Shown here: in pieces, positions 1 to 14,219 of the stretch
How positions within the stretch are numbered: the stretch's first letter is position 1
Layout: every line of letters starts with the position of its first letter
DNA from: Baylisascaris procyonis
Lineage: Eukaryota > Nematoda > Chromadorea > Rhabditida > Ascarididae
DNA: 64,000 nt
Assembly (NCBI GenBank): GCA_037389465.1
Contig: JAZARR010000210.1
Coordinates: 62,001 to 126,000 of the forward strand
Reading direction: 5' to 3'
Notes under the pieces: model-generated
Told to the model about the DNA's origin: nothing
Databases searched by the model: none
Seen by the model: only the letters and a program-made list of their open reading frames with translations
Translations under genes and position numbers: made by a program

Positions 1-457
1 GGCAATGTTGTTCCAAAGACAGAGGGAAGACAAGGATATATAGATGGCGAGAGTCTCTAACAGAAATTGTATGACTGCGCCGAAACTAGAGTCCGAACAA
101 GAAGGAAACGAACGCACTTTGACAAAACCATCTGTCAATATCCAATTACTCACGACAAAGAGTAAACGTGTTCTAACATCAAAAATAACTCTTTATATAA
201 TATCAACATCTTCAGAAGCGAAAGAGGGACCAGTTAAAAAGAAGAAAAAAAGAATCAATAGATTCCTGGAAACCATTATTTTAATCGAATAATGGACCAG
301 ATCCAGAATGTGCACGGCGATCTAACTGTATCTACAACCACAGCAACTCTCAAATGTTCGTTCACCTATTCATACTCTAAGCATCACGCGAGGATCAGCA
401 TTCTAAATGATCAATGAGTTTGAAATGTGGCATCAATTATACACAGGACGAACATAC

Positions 458-561
458 TTTGTGAACTCAGGACTCATCTCATCACTGAGAATCCATTCCA
501 CGACGACTTTCGGTTCGAGCAGCGTCATGTTTACCATCTTATTAATAATTACGAGTACCAT
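458..561 (-). CDS. ncbp-1: ncbp-1 exon 16 (last one in window)
   Basis: It encodes [20 protein letters not shown] followed by [14 protein letters not shown], matching [27 protein letters not shown]. The acceptor is TTTTTAAG| (AAG rather than CAG) and the donor AAA|GTATGT. A 2.1-kb intron separates it from exon 15. The downstream exon is not found before the window edge. Confidence 0.88.
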
Positions 562-3500
562 CTTAAAAATTACACCTCATAATTTATCAATGACAAATGT
601 TATAAGAATGCACCCAGCGTTAGTGGTTTCCAATATTCGAACTTCCATAATACTCAATGTACTTCAAAATTTGGAGATTCCCCTAATTTTCAGATCTTGA
701 GTGTTCGCCGAAGAGTCGCAATGAAAGCTTAACGGCGTATGGAAATTTTTGGAAACATGAAAATACTTACGAAGAACTTACGCTTTTCTTTTCTCGAATA
801 ATACCTTCAACAACATTACAAAGGATAAAATCAACTGCTGCATACTGAGTTTCACAAAGAGGTTACTTGACAGCGAACACCATAACCGTTCATTGTTTTG
901 TGAAAACAAATTTTCGCTTGCCTATCACTCAGCTGTCTATCACAATTATCTCTCAAACAGCCGCGATGTCAGCATGAAAAAAGTGTTCTATCAGATATAT
1001 TTAACGCACTGCTTGCTCATTGCTTAAACTCAAACCAATTTATATGACATTTTGTCGACCAATGTGACAGATAGTATAAGAAAATCGTCACTTTTATCAT
1101 TGAAATATGACAGACAACATATATGAAGATGTCGACTGAAGAGAATCATAATCCTTTTGAAAATTCGAACCCCATTTTCATTTTTTCGTTTGCCCATCGA
1201 ATTTGGCATGATTCATTTTTAGTTATAGTTTTGCCGTTAACTAGTCGCAAACAAATCTGAATACACCATTCGTTTATTCTCATGAGAAGTTATCAAAGGA
1301 ATAAAAGGCAGGAAAAAGACACCTAAGAATGAACGAAAGAAATCCATTAATACTACCCGCTGAAAAGAAATATTCTCAACCACCCCCTTCCCTACCGCTC
1401 TTCCTCCTTATCTTATGACACCTGGTCTCCAAACATCTCCGTGGATATTCAGGAAAATAGGGCAAACGGGAGAAAACTGAAAAAACTTTCATATAGCTAT
1501 ATATGGAAAAATATTTTCAAGCCGTCACAGAAAGAAGAATGGTGGAACAGCAATACGCAAGCTACAAGGCAACAAGTAGCACCAGTGCAATCACTGAAAC
1601 TCATATCATTGTAGTCATTGTCTAATGTCAGAATTCTACCTGCGGCGCGAGTCTTACAAAGGCTAGTCACCTTAGATAAAATCCGCTCAACCAATGAGCC
1701 AAAGAATTCCTCACACAGCTTGAATCTCACTCTTAAAATCAAATTTCATACAACCTCCTATCCTCTTGTGACAAAACTTTGAGGATCGCGCTTGGATTAT
1801 TAGCGCATTGACCGCAAGAGAAACTTCGAAACAATCTACGCAGCACCTATGAAGATAATTGAAAGTCATATGCTATTATTTTGAACTATGCGACTGTCCT
1901 GCACCTATAAATTAAACGGACGCTGAGTGCGAGAGTCCTAGGACCTCTGCTAATACTGTCAGCAACTTGGTCACGTGGTCGGCTTGCAAGGATCTTATCA
2001 AGAATAGCTTCGTTATTGCATCGAGTTCGCAAATGCCAAACTTTTGCTTATAGCAACGCTTCAGATTCAAAACGTATGTTACTTATGTAATCGATAAGGG
2101 TTACTCGAGAAACAGTGCACAACAACGGATACCTAAATTACCTTCCAACATAGGGGAAGAAGAAAGACAGACCAATTCCTAAATTTTCTTCCTCCTATAG
2201 GCAAGCATGGCCTGCTAAACATGGTATAAGGTGGAACATTCAAATATGTTTTCACCTTTCAGCATGATCAAACGTGCATAAATTATGACGTTACAGAATT
2301 TCCCGCTATGAAACCCTTTTTTAGATCACACATGGCAAAATACATCGACTAAATTTTTCTGATGTCAGATGTCCGTGCAGAAATTTACAGAAAATTGAGA
2401 AATGCGGTGTGTACTCACCACCAAGGCGACACATACCTTTTCATTCAGAAAAATCAATGTTTTATATATTGTCCACATGGCACAAAAGGTCCATCCAATA
2501 AAAGGGTCATTTAGTGAGAGAATCTCGCTTAATCTTTGCCTCTTAACATCATTCTTCCGTTGCCAGAAATATCAAGGCCTCTAGTAAATAGGCTTACAAC
2601 ACCAGTACACCTACATGAAAGCAATAACCAAAAAATATTTCAAATATCCAAAATGATTCATAAACTAAACGTTGGGATTGACAGCAATCAATTTCGAAAT
2701 CATACCTGATGACTTCGGATCCAAAGTCGATAAATAGTTCGCAATACCGTTAATTGTAGAGCATCACTATTTCCAATCATTTGTTTCAGTGTCGCGAAAT
2801 ATCTGCAGAAATTATTGAACATGTGTTCAGAAATATACTACTTTCTTCGCTGCACCTAGAAATCTCATTGCGTAGCAACAACAATGCAGACCTCATCTTC
2901 TTTATTACCGCCACTCATCCTTGATAACCTTGTTTTCTCTTAAATCCATGACAATCTCGAAAACCTTTCAACGAAAAATTATCAAAAACACAGCAGAATA
3001 AAGCAGTTTAAAAATGATACGACCGGAATAAGTCGAAATTAGCTGTTTAGTTGGCAAAGGAACAATTCACGATCGAGAGCAAAGCGACCAGTACCTTGTC
3101 AACGCAGAAAATGAGAAACTGATTGTTTTACGAGAAGTATCGAGCAGAACTGCTATAAATGTGCTCAATACGACTTCTGCAGACCGATGATTTCCATTCG
3201 TTGAACTCTTCTTCAATATCTCGGTCATTTTGTCTGCCGGAATCCTCTCTTGAAATGCGTTATTCAAACGAACTGCCAAGGACGCGTTTGCTTGCCCTCC
3301 TGCAACCTCTTCTACTTCAGAGCTAAAAGAAAGGAGGAAAGTATGAAGCCACTGTTCCACATTTCCAAATTACGATCGTTCCAGCCACAGTTGCAGTAAC
3401 ATACTGAGTTCGCTAGAAACAGAGAAGGTAAGACTGAGCGACTCTTCTACCAGAAAATTTGAAACGATCAAACTGTTTTCAACCTTTCCTTTAAATGCTC

Positions 3501-6500
3501 CTCACTTATACCTCCGTGCTGCTCCCACATGTGGAATAAAGCAAACTGTTAATCAAACTGATCTTGTAGTGAAAGGAGAATGGTCCTTATATGGGTACAT
3601 CATCTCCCTGTTAATTTCGCACCTGAACTCGGTACCTGCATGCATCAGATCTTCAGAGAAAATGTTTAAGGCCTAAAATACTGGAGATTTGAAACAAAAC
3701 ATATATGACCGCAGCCAACTAAAGATGCTAAAATTAAGATGCGAGAACACGTCTTTACTAAAACCCTGCCCCCTACCTTCTTTAATTCAAACTAGGTCAA
3801 AAATAATCAATTTATTATCAAAGAGTAGGAGCCCTTGTCGACAATGTTTCGATGCCCTTTGTACAGATGGTGCGTTAGAATTTTTCCGGCGCTTTGCCAT
3901 TCCCTCTCATGTGCTAATTAGAAACCTAAAGAAAAGGGAGCCTTACGAAACCACTGATGAAAAATTCGACGGAAACACACCGTCAGCGAAGTAACAGAGA
4001 ATCTCTGGCTTCTCTGGCAAAATACTATGGAAGGATGTTGGCATGAATGCGAGCATGCGCTCATGGTAGGAAAGACGCATGCACTTTTCAACAACCTGAA
4101 AGATAACACCTATGGAATTTCGATATCGTTGACGACACATATGACCACATGAAGTGCCACAAGTTTACTGCCATAACGGCAACGAATGATACGGGTGGGA
4201 AAGGTATCTTACGCTGACTTTGCCGCTCTTGCAGTCATGACCACGACAAAACGGCTTCAAATTCGGGTAAATTACCCCTACTTATTCAAGCCTGGGGTCA
4301 TGTTGCTACGATTATGATGCTAACAGCCACAACGCCAAAACAAAATCTTTGCGTTCGACTCATTCGATCCACCCTCGGTATTTGAGTCCTATATTTACAA
4401 ACAGCATTTGAGTCCTTCAAATTTCATGCAGTTCAACTCTATCCTTTTACTTTCGCTTTTAAATACATCTCTCAAGAGAACCGTTTAAAAATACAATCAT
4501 GGACGACAGTGATAAATCGATAAATCTTAAATCATTCACCCAGTTAAACGTAAATCAGGCCCCAGGGGTTCGAAAAAAATCCAACAAACGAATAATTAAC
4601 TACACTGCGAACTAGTCACGGAAGTCGGATCAACCGTTCCGGCGCACTTCCTTGATAGAAACGGGCTCAATTTTGATTATATGACCTGAAGTGACCAATT
4701 ATCGGTGCCTGGAGTCTCCGCTCCCCTCCTTCAGTCAAGGAAAAAATCTTACAAAAAAACATTTATGTATTCGTTTACACTGAAACAGATAACAAGAAAA
4801 ACAGTGGTACCCATTCCTATCTAACAAAACAATAACAATGTAAATTGAAGAAACGAAACGAAGAAGTTAAGGCAATCCAACCTCTCGCATGAAAAACTGT
4901 CGCCGATGGAGCGTATCGCAGTTAAGACAATCATTCCAATCCGACCATGACCAACGGTAGTCAAAGTTTGACAGATGGAAACTGAACCAGTCCACAAACC
5001 TGAAGACACGGTGCTGAAACAATAACGAATAAACGGAGGTAACATGAGAACGTACATGGCAAATGGAGAGGAAAATACGTAAGGGCAAGACAAACGAAAA
5101 GACAGTAGCTAAGAATAATGAGGACCGAGTGATAACGGATCGGAGAAAGAAAGAAAACAGCGAGGGGGATAGCATAGGAATCAAACGGTTAGGGTCTGAT
5201 GAAAACCCTATTTCGCAGTTCAGGCAAATGAAAGCATATGTGGATGAATGCGAATACAAAGCTGCTTGAACGAAACAACGAAAGCTTGCTGGTCGATAAG
5301 GGCGAATTTCATTGTGTCGATCCGTCGGTACAATAATTCCGCTGCCTGTGCTATCACCTGAACATAAATTATTTCAGTTTTATACCGTATTACTGCTTCA
5401 TACTGCACAAGACACAATCCATTATATAGTGCATGACCATACTGATTTCTTCAAGCTATCTCATCCAGACCACTTCACCTCCTTTGGAAATTGGCCACAC
5501 AACATTTGTCCTTGCTAACGTCCTTCAAACAGTACGTCATATTCAAACAACTAGGGTGGCACAAAAGATGTCGTAGCAAGGATAGGGAGAGACGTAAATG
5601 AACATCTCGATTCTAGTCTCTTTATATCCCACGAAACGAAGGCAACAAGAAATTATGTTAAGGATGGTTCACGAAAAGAATAAGACCTGTGATAATATCT
5701 GCATCTTGATAACGAAAACGACTGATGGAAAACGTGCCACAATTTTGACTACGTTTTATCCCCACCCACCACAATGCTATTCAGCACGATGCGAAACTAA
5801 CTTTTTTAAACAAAAGCCAACCCCTTGTAAACTGAGTGATTTTCTAGATGCGTATTCAAACGTTAAGCATTCATGTAACAACAACGAAGTTAACCGTCAA
5901 ATCAGCTAGTGATTTCACTGCCCAAGCTAAAATGCAAAAACCCTAATGCTGCTACTTATTTGAATTCACCAAAAATTAGATCTGAAAAATACAGATCTTT
6001 TATAAAAGCGTTCACCCCCTCCTTACCCCTCCCTCGCTCCACTTATTCGAAAGTTTTTCAACAAATCAGTTTGCACAGTGGGAGGGTATTGCTGCATATT
6101 TGCACAATGCAAGGTGGTAAATATGTGAGCACGCGAACTGTAAACGCGAGTTTTATGCAAAGAAAGGATACAAAAAAGAATGACGGCCAACAAGAATACG
6201 GTGCCTCTTTGGACAATGGCAAGAACAATGAACCGACCCAAACAACCACAGTCCATTTCAGAATCTTATGGATTCAGCAGCTAATTGTGGTAGTAGAGGA
6301 CGACACTACTTTCGCTGTTCCTAGCAAACGCACCTCTTTTCCTACCGCCACAATGACTTCTCTCTCTAAGCATCCTTTCGTTCCTCAAGCGACTCGGTTC
6401 TCCCCATGATCTCCCTCTCCACCCTCATCTAACTCACTCCTTCCTCATCATCCTTTTCTCCTTTACATAAGAACTTGTACCATAGATGCCTACATAACCA

Positions 6501-9500
6501 TCATGACCAGTCCTGCACACATTTCTCAAATGTGTCGACAGCTCGGTACACGAATTATAGAACAACTAAATAAAAAAGCGAACTCCTAATTTTGCGAACA
6601 TGAGACATAAGAAGATAGGATGAGTATCGACAAGTGATGCCCCGATAGCAGTCAGTGGATAGGAAGACGTATTTTTCTCTAGCGATTCTTTCCATAATGC
6701 CATCTCTTCACTCTGAGAACCCTATTTAATGACATAACTGGAAGAGTTTATCATTCACCCTGAGAGATAAAAGTAGCAAAATGTTTTAATCAACCGTTGA
6801 CTGCTCACATTTCAAAGTATTTTCTCTGCTGGACACGTTCTCTGCTTCCTGCTATCTCTTCTTCCCGCCCCCTTATCGTCTTATCTTATAGCATGATGCA
6901 TTTCCACGCGCTAGGAGACGTCTATCCACAGTTACGGCGTTCTGCTCTATTCCACAGTAATCATTTTTATCGTAGGATGTGGCAAAAATCTAAAGGTTTT
7001 AAGTGAATCACAAACAGTTTCGGAATATTCTATAGAAAGCATAGAAAACGACGGCATAGTATATCATCAGTGGTTTCTTTTTTATGTGCACATTATACCA
7101 GAAGCCATCTCAAGAATCCCTAATGTGAGTTCGAGCACAATTGCAGTGAAACTGGGCGCACTCGCTGCGAACCTCGAACGAGGCCGCGCTCATACACGCA
7201 CAAACGTACGCAAGGCTACCGTACCGCCAACCTCGCGCTTAACGTTCAAGTAGTGAGCCACAGAAGAGCATATACTCACAATAGAAACTTGCAATTTTTT
7301 AATTCAACAGCATGGGGACATCAATTAATAAGGCTATGCAAAAAAGGCTTCATTGGTGCACTGGAAGTCGATTTTCTCGAGGTGCCCAGCTTCTCTGCAA
7401 TCAAGCTAAACGAGGGCCATAGGAAAGGCATTTTTTGCATAGGCTCATTAACTGATGTCCTCATGCTGCTGAATAAAAAAATTTGCAAGCTTCTATTGTG
7501 AGTATATGCTTTTCTGTGGCTCACTACTTGAACGTTAAGCGCGGAGTTGGGGGTACGTAGCACTGCGCGAATGAGCGCGGCTTCGTTCGAGGTTCGCAGC
7601 GAGTGCGCCCAGCTTCTCTGCAATTGTGCCGAGTTCGCTCATGGCAACGAGGTTTAGTTAGTGGAAGCAAAGTCCACTTAACGGAAGTGACTGTACTCAT
7701 GAAAAGATGATTACAAAAATACAAGGCATTTTATCTAAACCATAGATATTTCCTGATAACCTAATCGTCTTCTTGGATAGGGGAAGAAGCTTTATCTTCT
7801 TTCGGCCAACCGGCTGAGATCCGCTTACTGCTTACTTTGCAGTCATATGAGGCACCATTAAATGGCTCGCTATGACAACAGCGTTTCTGTGGTTTACATT
7901 GAGAAAGTGCATCAAAGACCACGACTCAAGGTCACGATCTTGCAGGAACAAATATGACAATTCTTATCGTTCGATTGTGGTTCACGAGAAAAAATGAGCC
8001 TTGTAGAAATTGCTGGAATACCCTAATTAAAAAAAACCTCAACTTTAGACATATCAATGACCTGCGGCATAGTTTTCTCGAATTTGCATAATTCAATGAT
8101 GAGACTCCCGTAGAACAGAGGCCGAGTGGGAGGTCCAGGAAGACGAAATAATTGCGAAAATATGACTTCCAATGTTGCGTAACTGATTGGGACATTGTGA
8201 CGTTTCCGATAACCGAACAGCTCCATTGCACTACAATTCACTCGATTTGTTAGATACACTGACGGCCATGGAACCTCCGATCGAGTTCGTTAGGCTGTTC
8301 GTTTGTTTACCCGATACTGATATGACACACAAAATAGCACAATTAGGCAAGGAAATCTATGCCTTCAACCACTCCTAGATACACCGGGGTAGGAGCTATT
8401 CTGGAGTCCGTCATGGCTTCATTTTTTTCTGCGTTCCAGTTACTCTGCGTGAAACATTTCTATTTATTTCGTCACTTTAAACTGAACCATCATCATAGCA
8501 AACCATTTTATGTTAAGACTACCCCAACTCACTCAGGGACGACTCAGAGGGTCGTCACACCATGGAACGACAGCAAGTGGCTAGAAGGTGTATGCCAAAG
8601 CGAGAACTGCTTGGCCATCCGTTAATCACAGTCGCCACAGATTGTGCACAGTTCGCAACACTCAGTTACAGATCATCGCACCACAGTATGACATTCCACC
8701 AATATCGGATGGCCAGATGAACAGCAGCCAGCTGATTAGTCAGGTCAGCGTCTTTCAGGTTAGCCAGAAATGTGTTGATTTCCTACACGTTTCAGAATGC
8801 TTGAGATTACCAACTATCTATTAGGAACAACATGAATAGATAAAAAACGTGAAAAAGCACCACCTGAATGTGTTCTTATGGCATAATAAACTACAGGTAT
8901 GATGAATTCTGTGATTTTGCTGATTTAACGATAGTGCAACTTTGTACATCTGTGAACGACATTGCAAGCGCACAATATGAAAGGGCGGGCGCGGGCAGCA
9001 GTGATGTTGAAACGATCCGCTTACCTACAGGAACGTTCAGAAGAAAACTGTGAGCAGTGCTTCAAGGGGAACATAGATTGGAAAAGTATTAACGCCCTAT
9101 TTATCCAGCTAGTTGGAAAGGTTTTGCGTTTCTCATGCTTTCATCGGAATGCACTGATAGCATGCGCAGTTGAAGGACTACAGCCTAATTAACCAATTAC
9201 ACTCGCGAGAATATAACTATTCGAATTAAAATTTTTTTCATCTGTGGTCTAATTCAAAACAACATAAGACATCATGATAAGATCATGCTTGATAACCACT
9301 CTCCAAGCCAATAAAAAAATTAATTGTAATGTTTCCAGGGGAGTTTCCTCTTTCAGAAAACTTCCAACTGTAAGGGTTAGTAAGAGTTTCATTGTGTAAA
9401 AAACGAATCAGCTGAATACTGTATAGTAGACTAGTATGACGCTTATAATCATGAAAAATAGTTTGTTTTCCATCACAACCTACACTAGACAGAATCATAC

Positions 9501-12500
9501 ATTCAATTAAATCTAGTTTTCACTGGAAAATAATCAAAAGTTTGGAGAATTCAGAATGCAAAATGATGAACAACTAAGAACGCAACGTTATACTGTATAA
9601 TCTTATATGATAAATATAATAAATGGGCAAATCAACATATCCTACCATTCTTTCCTGTTCCATATATTTTGCTCTATAATCCACTGTAGATCCTCCTCGA
9701 CAAGAAACCGTTCGATCGAATGAGTACCCGGCAACAAAGGACCCTTAATATATTTCAACATTCTCATTCTCTGGACAACACGGTTCGCTATACGCAAATT
9801 TTAAAAATTACATCAATCCTCTATAATCACATCTTCAAAGCAGATCAGCATTACTAGCAGTTCAGTCTGACAAGGGATTACCTGATGCTCAGTGTTTCTT
9901 CTAATATTAGGATATCGTCAGATTAACGGGATCAAAAAACAATACTGGTGCCTACAGGACGACAGCAAAATAAGAACTAAAAACGGTGCATGAATAGTTC
10001 GCATCTCGAAGAGGATTTCCCAAATGTGACCTATGTGAAAAGAAGAAATGCAGCGTAGGCCTTGGCTCAGAACAGTTCGTTGAGTGGTGATGAATAGCAT
10101 AAGTAACGCCACTCATCCTCCTTGTTTATTTGAAAATCATCCTCTCAAAACGCAATCCCATTTTCACAGTATTCCAGCTCCCTGAGGGTGCTGAAGATTC
10201 CCAGTTGCTAGAACGGTGCTTTTCCGGTGAGCCAATTTTACCCTTTGGATATCAAACTAGGGTCACTGTCAAACATCTTTGGAGCGTATAGATGCAACTG
10301 GAGCCAGCTTTTACCCAGACTGAAGTAAGGAAGGATTTTCTGGAAATCGAGGCTGCACTACAGTTGGGATTTACACCATTCGGCGATGAATTTGGCACAT
10401 GTCTCAACTGAAGTCATGATTACATACGAGCGGAAGCCAACGCTAGGCCTCTTTGAGGGACAGGACGGGCATTCTGGTTTTATCAGGTACAAACTCAAGT
10501 TGCCACGCTATGCTTATCTGGGCCAAACCGAATCTCTTGTTGCTTGCAACAAAGTTGTAGATCATCCTCGTTTAAAGGTGAAAGCGAATAAAGAAATTGC
10601 GTATAGGTCATGGATCACCGGCGTGGATCACCGGCGTATAGGTCATCTGGGAGAATCAAAACACTATCTATTTCTTTATTCGTCCGGAAAAGTTGACTGT
10701 ATTTTGGGAAACGCCCAAAGCATCAAAACGGCAAAAGCGCTGGAGTTGAGTGGGAATAAGATCCAAAAATCGCATATTAGCGACCGTGCTACTGAAGCAT
10801 CAAGACAGTTATATACGCAAACCTCGTCAGGACAGTCAGCATAGTCGAATAGCCGAAACACAACACTCGGCAACGGGTAGACGTTATCAGGCGAGTGAGC
10901 AGGAGCCGCGAAACTGAAAAACGAATTGAAGATAGACCTGAAGTTGCAGTTTGATAGGACCAGCGACATCTACCTTCATCTAGTGAGTAAAAAAATAAGA
11001 ATAACTAATCATTATATAAGAAATTCAAATCCCTCCCATTTTACAGGGACGAGTCATCGAGTTAGAGAACGAGAATTCGAATGTTTTCCAGAAATAATTC
11101 AAAGTTTCTTTTACAAAATTATATTGATTTATAAACTATTATTCACCGTTTTGCGTTGGCTACTGCGTGGTCGGTTGTAAGCTCCGACCAAAATTGTTGG
11201 CTTTGCTTAGCCGAGCCATCCCTCCCAGCATCTTCACGGGAACAAAGGCAGTGGAGCAAGTCCCGAAAGCCATGGGAGGAACGACGGTGAATCGGCTCGT
11301 CAGCATCCGACGGGCAGGAAACGAGCCTACGCCCTTACTTTCATGCGACCAACCTGCAAGGAGTAGAGGCCGACCTAAAGACCGCAGGAGCCAAGTGTAC
11401 CAGAGAGGCATTGGGTCAGAGCAGGTGGAAGCGATATGAAGAGACATTTATTCGTAACGAATGCTGTTTTCATTGAAATAAATAAATAAATAAATAAATT
11501 ATAAACTATTGAGCTTTCAGGTGCTAAACAATGAGACGAGATCGTATCACTCCCTCTCCACTCCCTGTTTAATATTGATAGTGAACGAGGGCTTGCCCCA
11601 TCACATTCAGTGTAAGCGTAAAATATTCCGTAATGCACGATACTCTAACGTAAGCGTACACCACAAATTCGGTTTCAAATATTCCGTAATGCTCAATACT
11701 CTACGAAACGACAGTGAATGATCATGATGAAGCCTACGAAAACATGGCCAACATGGACTGATGAAGCCATCGTGATGCAACGGGAAGTTGTGAAGGAGAC
11801 GTCGTGGTGCACTTATACTTGACATTATATGCCTCATTATATTACATATTCTTCTATGCAGTCAATCGCCCTTCCACTGTAGCACAACAACAAAACAATG
11901 TGAGACCGTCCATCTCCAAGAGTTGATAAACTTGCAGCTCATATTCACTGCAATTCATTTTGAGCTAGGGCTCATGTTTGCAGTCCTTCGGGAGCCTTTA
12001 TGATGTGCTGAAATGTGGCTCGGAATAAACCAATTAGTCACCGCTATGACCTAGCCATTTTGTCAGATATGAGGAAAACTAAGTGGCAGAGGTATATGCA
12101 AAGCGGAGACATCATACTGGTTTCTTCGATAGTGCACAATGACGCAGACAAAAGTGGACAATCAGCCCATTCGGTTCCACATTGAACGCTACTTCGCTTC
12201 TAGTTTATAGAAGGGAATTCTTGATAGGATTACGTCGATCCGATTTATTTTTTCTGAGAACTTATATTCAAGAAATAAGTCTGCGCCGACTGCTGACGAG
12301 TGGAAAATGATATGAAGTCCAATTTGACCAGGAAAAATATCTAGAGAGAGGTGTTCTTGCGATGTTTGCTGGATTTTTGGCACACCTTGTTACCAGGAAC
12401 CTATGAATATGCCACTGACTGCCCTAAGATTGCCCAGACTGCAAACTGATTCGTTCAATTCACTTAGACAAATGGAAAAATCAGTTTCCCTCCACATATC

Positions 12501-14166
12501 GTTACTTCAAGAATGCAATTTGCTAAACTTTGCATCTTGTGCGTAGCGTAAATAAGACGAAAATAAAAGGAAAGGCGAAGATGACTGGTGTTGCTGAAAT
12601 ACTCAATCAGTCCAGATGATTCTTCAAAAAGACAGTGAAAGAAGCAGTGAGAATCTCAAAATAAATCATAAAAAGAAGTAAAGTGTATTGCTTTGCAAGA
12701 AAACAAAAAGATCTTTGTTAATAACTAGAAACAAGACTGAAGACAAACGTCCTGGCAGACCAGCATGGTGCAGATGCAGAGAGATATATAGGCTGCTCGT
12801 TGAAGATGTGGGAGCCACTCGAAATGAGATAATATAAAAGATCTAAAGCACAACAGTGTGGATTAATCCGCCCATTAATTGTTCAGAAACTCTGTCATAT
12901 CGCCAAGCAACTGTCATTTTATGAAACGAGCGTCACCCGTACGACTTCATATATTCATATGTTCACAAATCTCTATATGCATTCCAATCACTCCACTGGA
13001 ACACACACCTTATCAACCTTTCAACTAAACGGATAACCAGAAAATTGTAAACGGGTTACATACTTTGATATATTGTGCTGCACAGCTCCCGCAAGAGTAC
13101 CATCGAAAGCGACGTAATATCGTTTCAGATGCGTTTCCTTCCAGAAATCCGCTTGCAATTTTCGAATTTGTGCCCACAGACAATCCAGATATTCTTCTTG
13201 CTCATGCGGCGACTCACTCCATACTTGCAACATCTAAAGAAGTTGTCGGAGTGCGCCAAAGCACTCCGAATTTGTTGAGGTAAAATTAAAAGAATAAACG
13301 CATTTTTATGTTTACAATAAAAGTGAAGAATTTCGAAGAGCGGATGAGCGACTTGTTTTGTCTCTCCAAACAGAAACGTGCCGACAAAGGCATGGGAATC
13401 CGATGGAGAGATGGGAACGCGCTTCACCTCTCCTCCTTTCTAAAGCTAACTCGGGGAGATGTGTTACCGCTCTCCCGACTGTCAATGCTCTCTCTTCGCA
13501 ATTCAGAGCGGATTTAACCGACGGCTGAGAAGCCGTCGGGGTCTCACTTGGAGTTTCGCACTGGGCGTCTCTGCGAGAGCCATCGGACGGCTCTCTGCGA
13601 CAAGAGCCGACGTTGAGGCTCGCTTTCGGAATCGTCTACGAGGGCCGTGGAGAGGCTCTCCCTTCAAGAAGAAGAATCACTGCTACGTAGTACTCGGCCG
13701 AACGCGAGGACCTGCCACCGAATTATTATTATTATTATTTTCTCTACAGAAGTGACTGCAGCAATATACTGATAGTTCGACGATTTGATCCGAACAAAAT
13801 GACGACTAGCGAATGTTTTTTCACTAGTCAACCCATCCCACCTCCCTTACCAGCCTCACATACTCTCTCTTTCTATCCGGTTTCCAGTGTCTTCGCACCA
13901 CTGATTCATGCAGATAGAGCAGAAAAGGAAAGAGATCGCAATGTTCAATCAGCATCATATTCAGCTCGAAATTCAATACTCGCCTAGCAAGATGTAACAT
14001 TTTCCGTAAGTTTTATTTCTTTTGGATATGTGGCTCTCAAAGCATTGTGGTCCTTGTAATTCTTATTCGTCTCCTTCTCACCAGCTCCCCCCAGCCTTCC
14101 TCCCCCTGCCCCTCCACATCCCATAAAAAACGAGGAACAAATATAAAGAGGGGTTTGGGACTTCAG

Positions 14167-14219
<53 letters not shown>

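Noticed and set aside
2402..2600. Minus-strand frame below ncbp-1 exon 15 as the next exon
   Set aside because: After the candidate acceptor the required phase hits a stop, and the sequence does not match CBP80. Segment 458-561 matches fully.
5909..6409. Plus-strand ORF of 166 codons
   Set aside because: Low-information, Thr/Ser-rich translation inside an ncbp-1 intron. No domain, no splice or leader context.
10386..10844. Plus-strand ORF of 152 codons
   Set aside because: No family match. It contains a local duplication (GGATCACCGGCGT twice) and its end is antisense to ncbp-1 exon 8. Probably chance intronic ORF or an old insertion.
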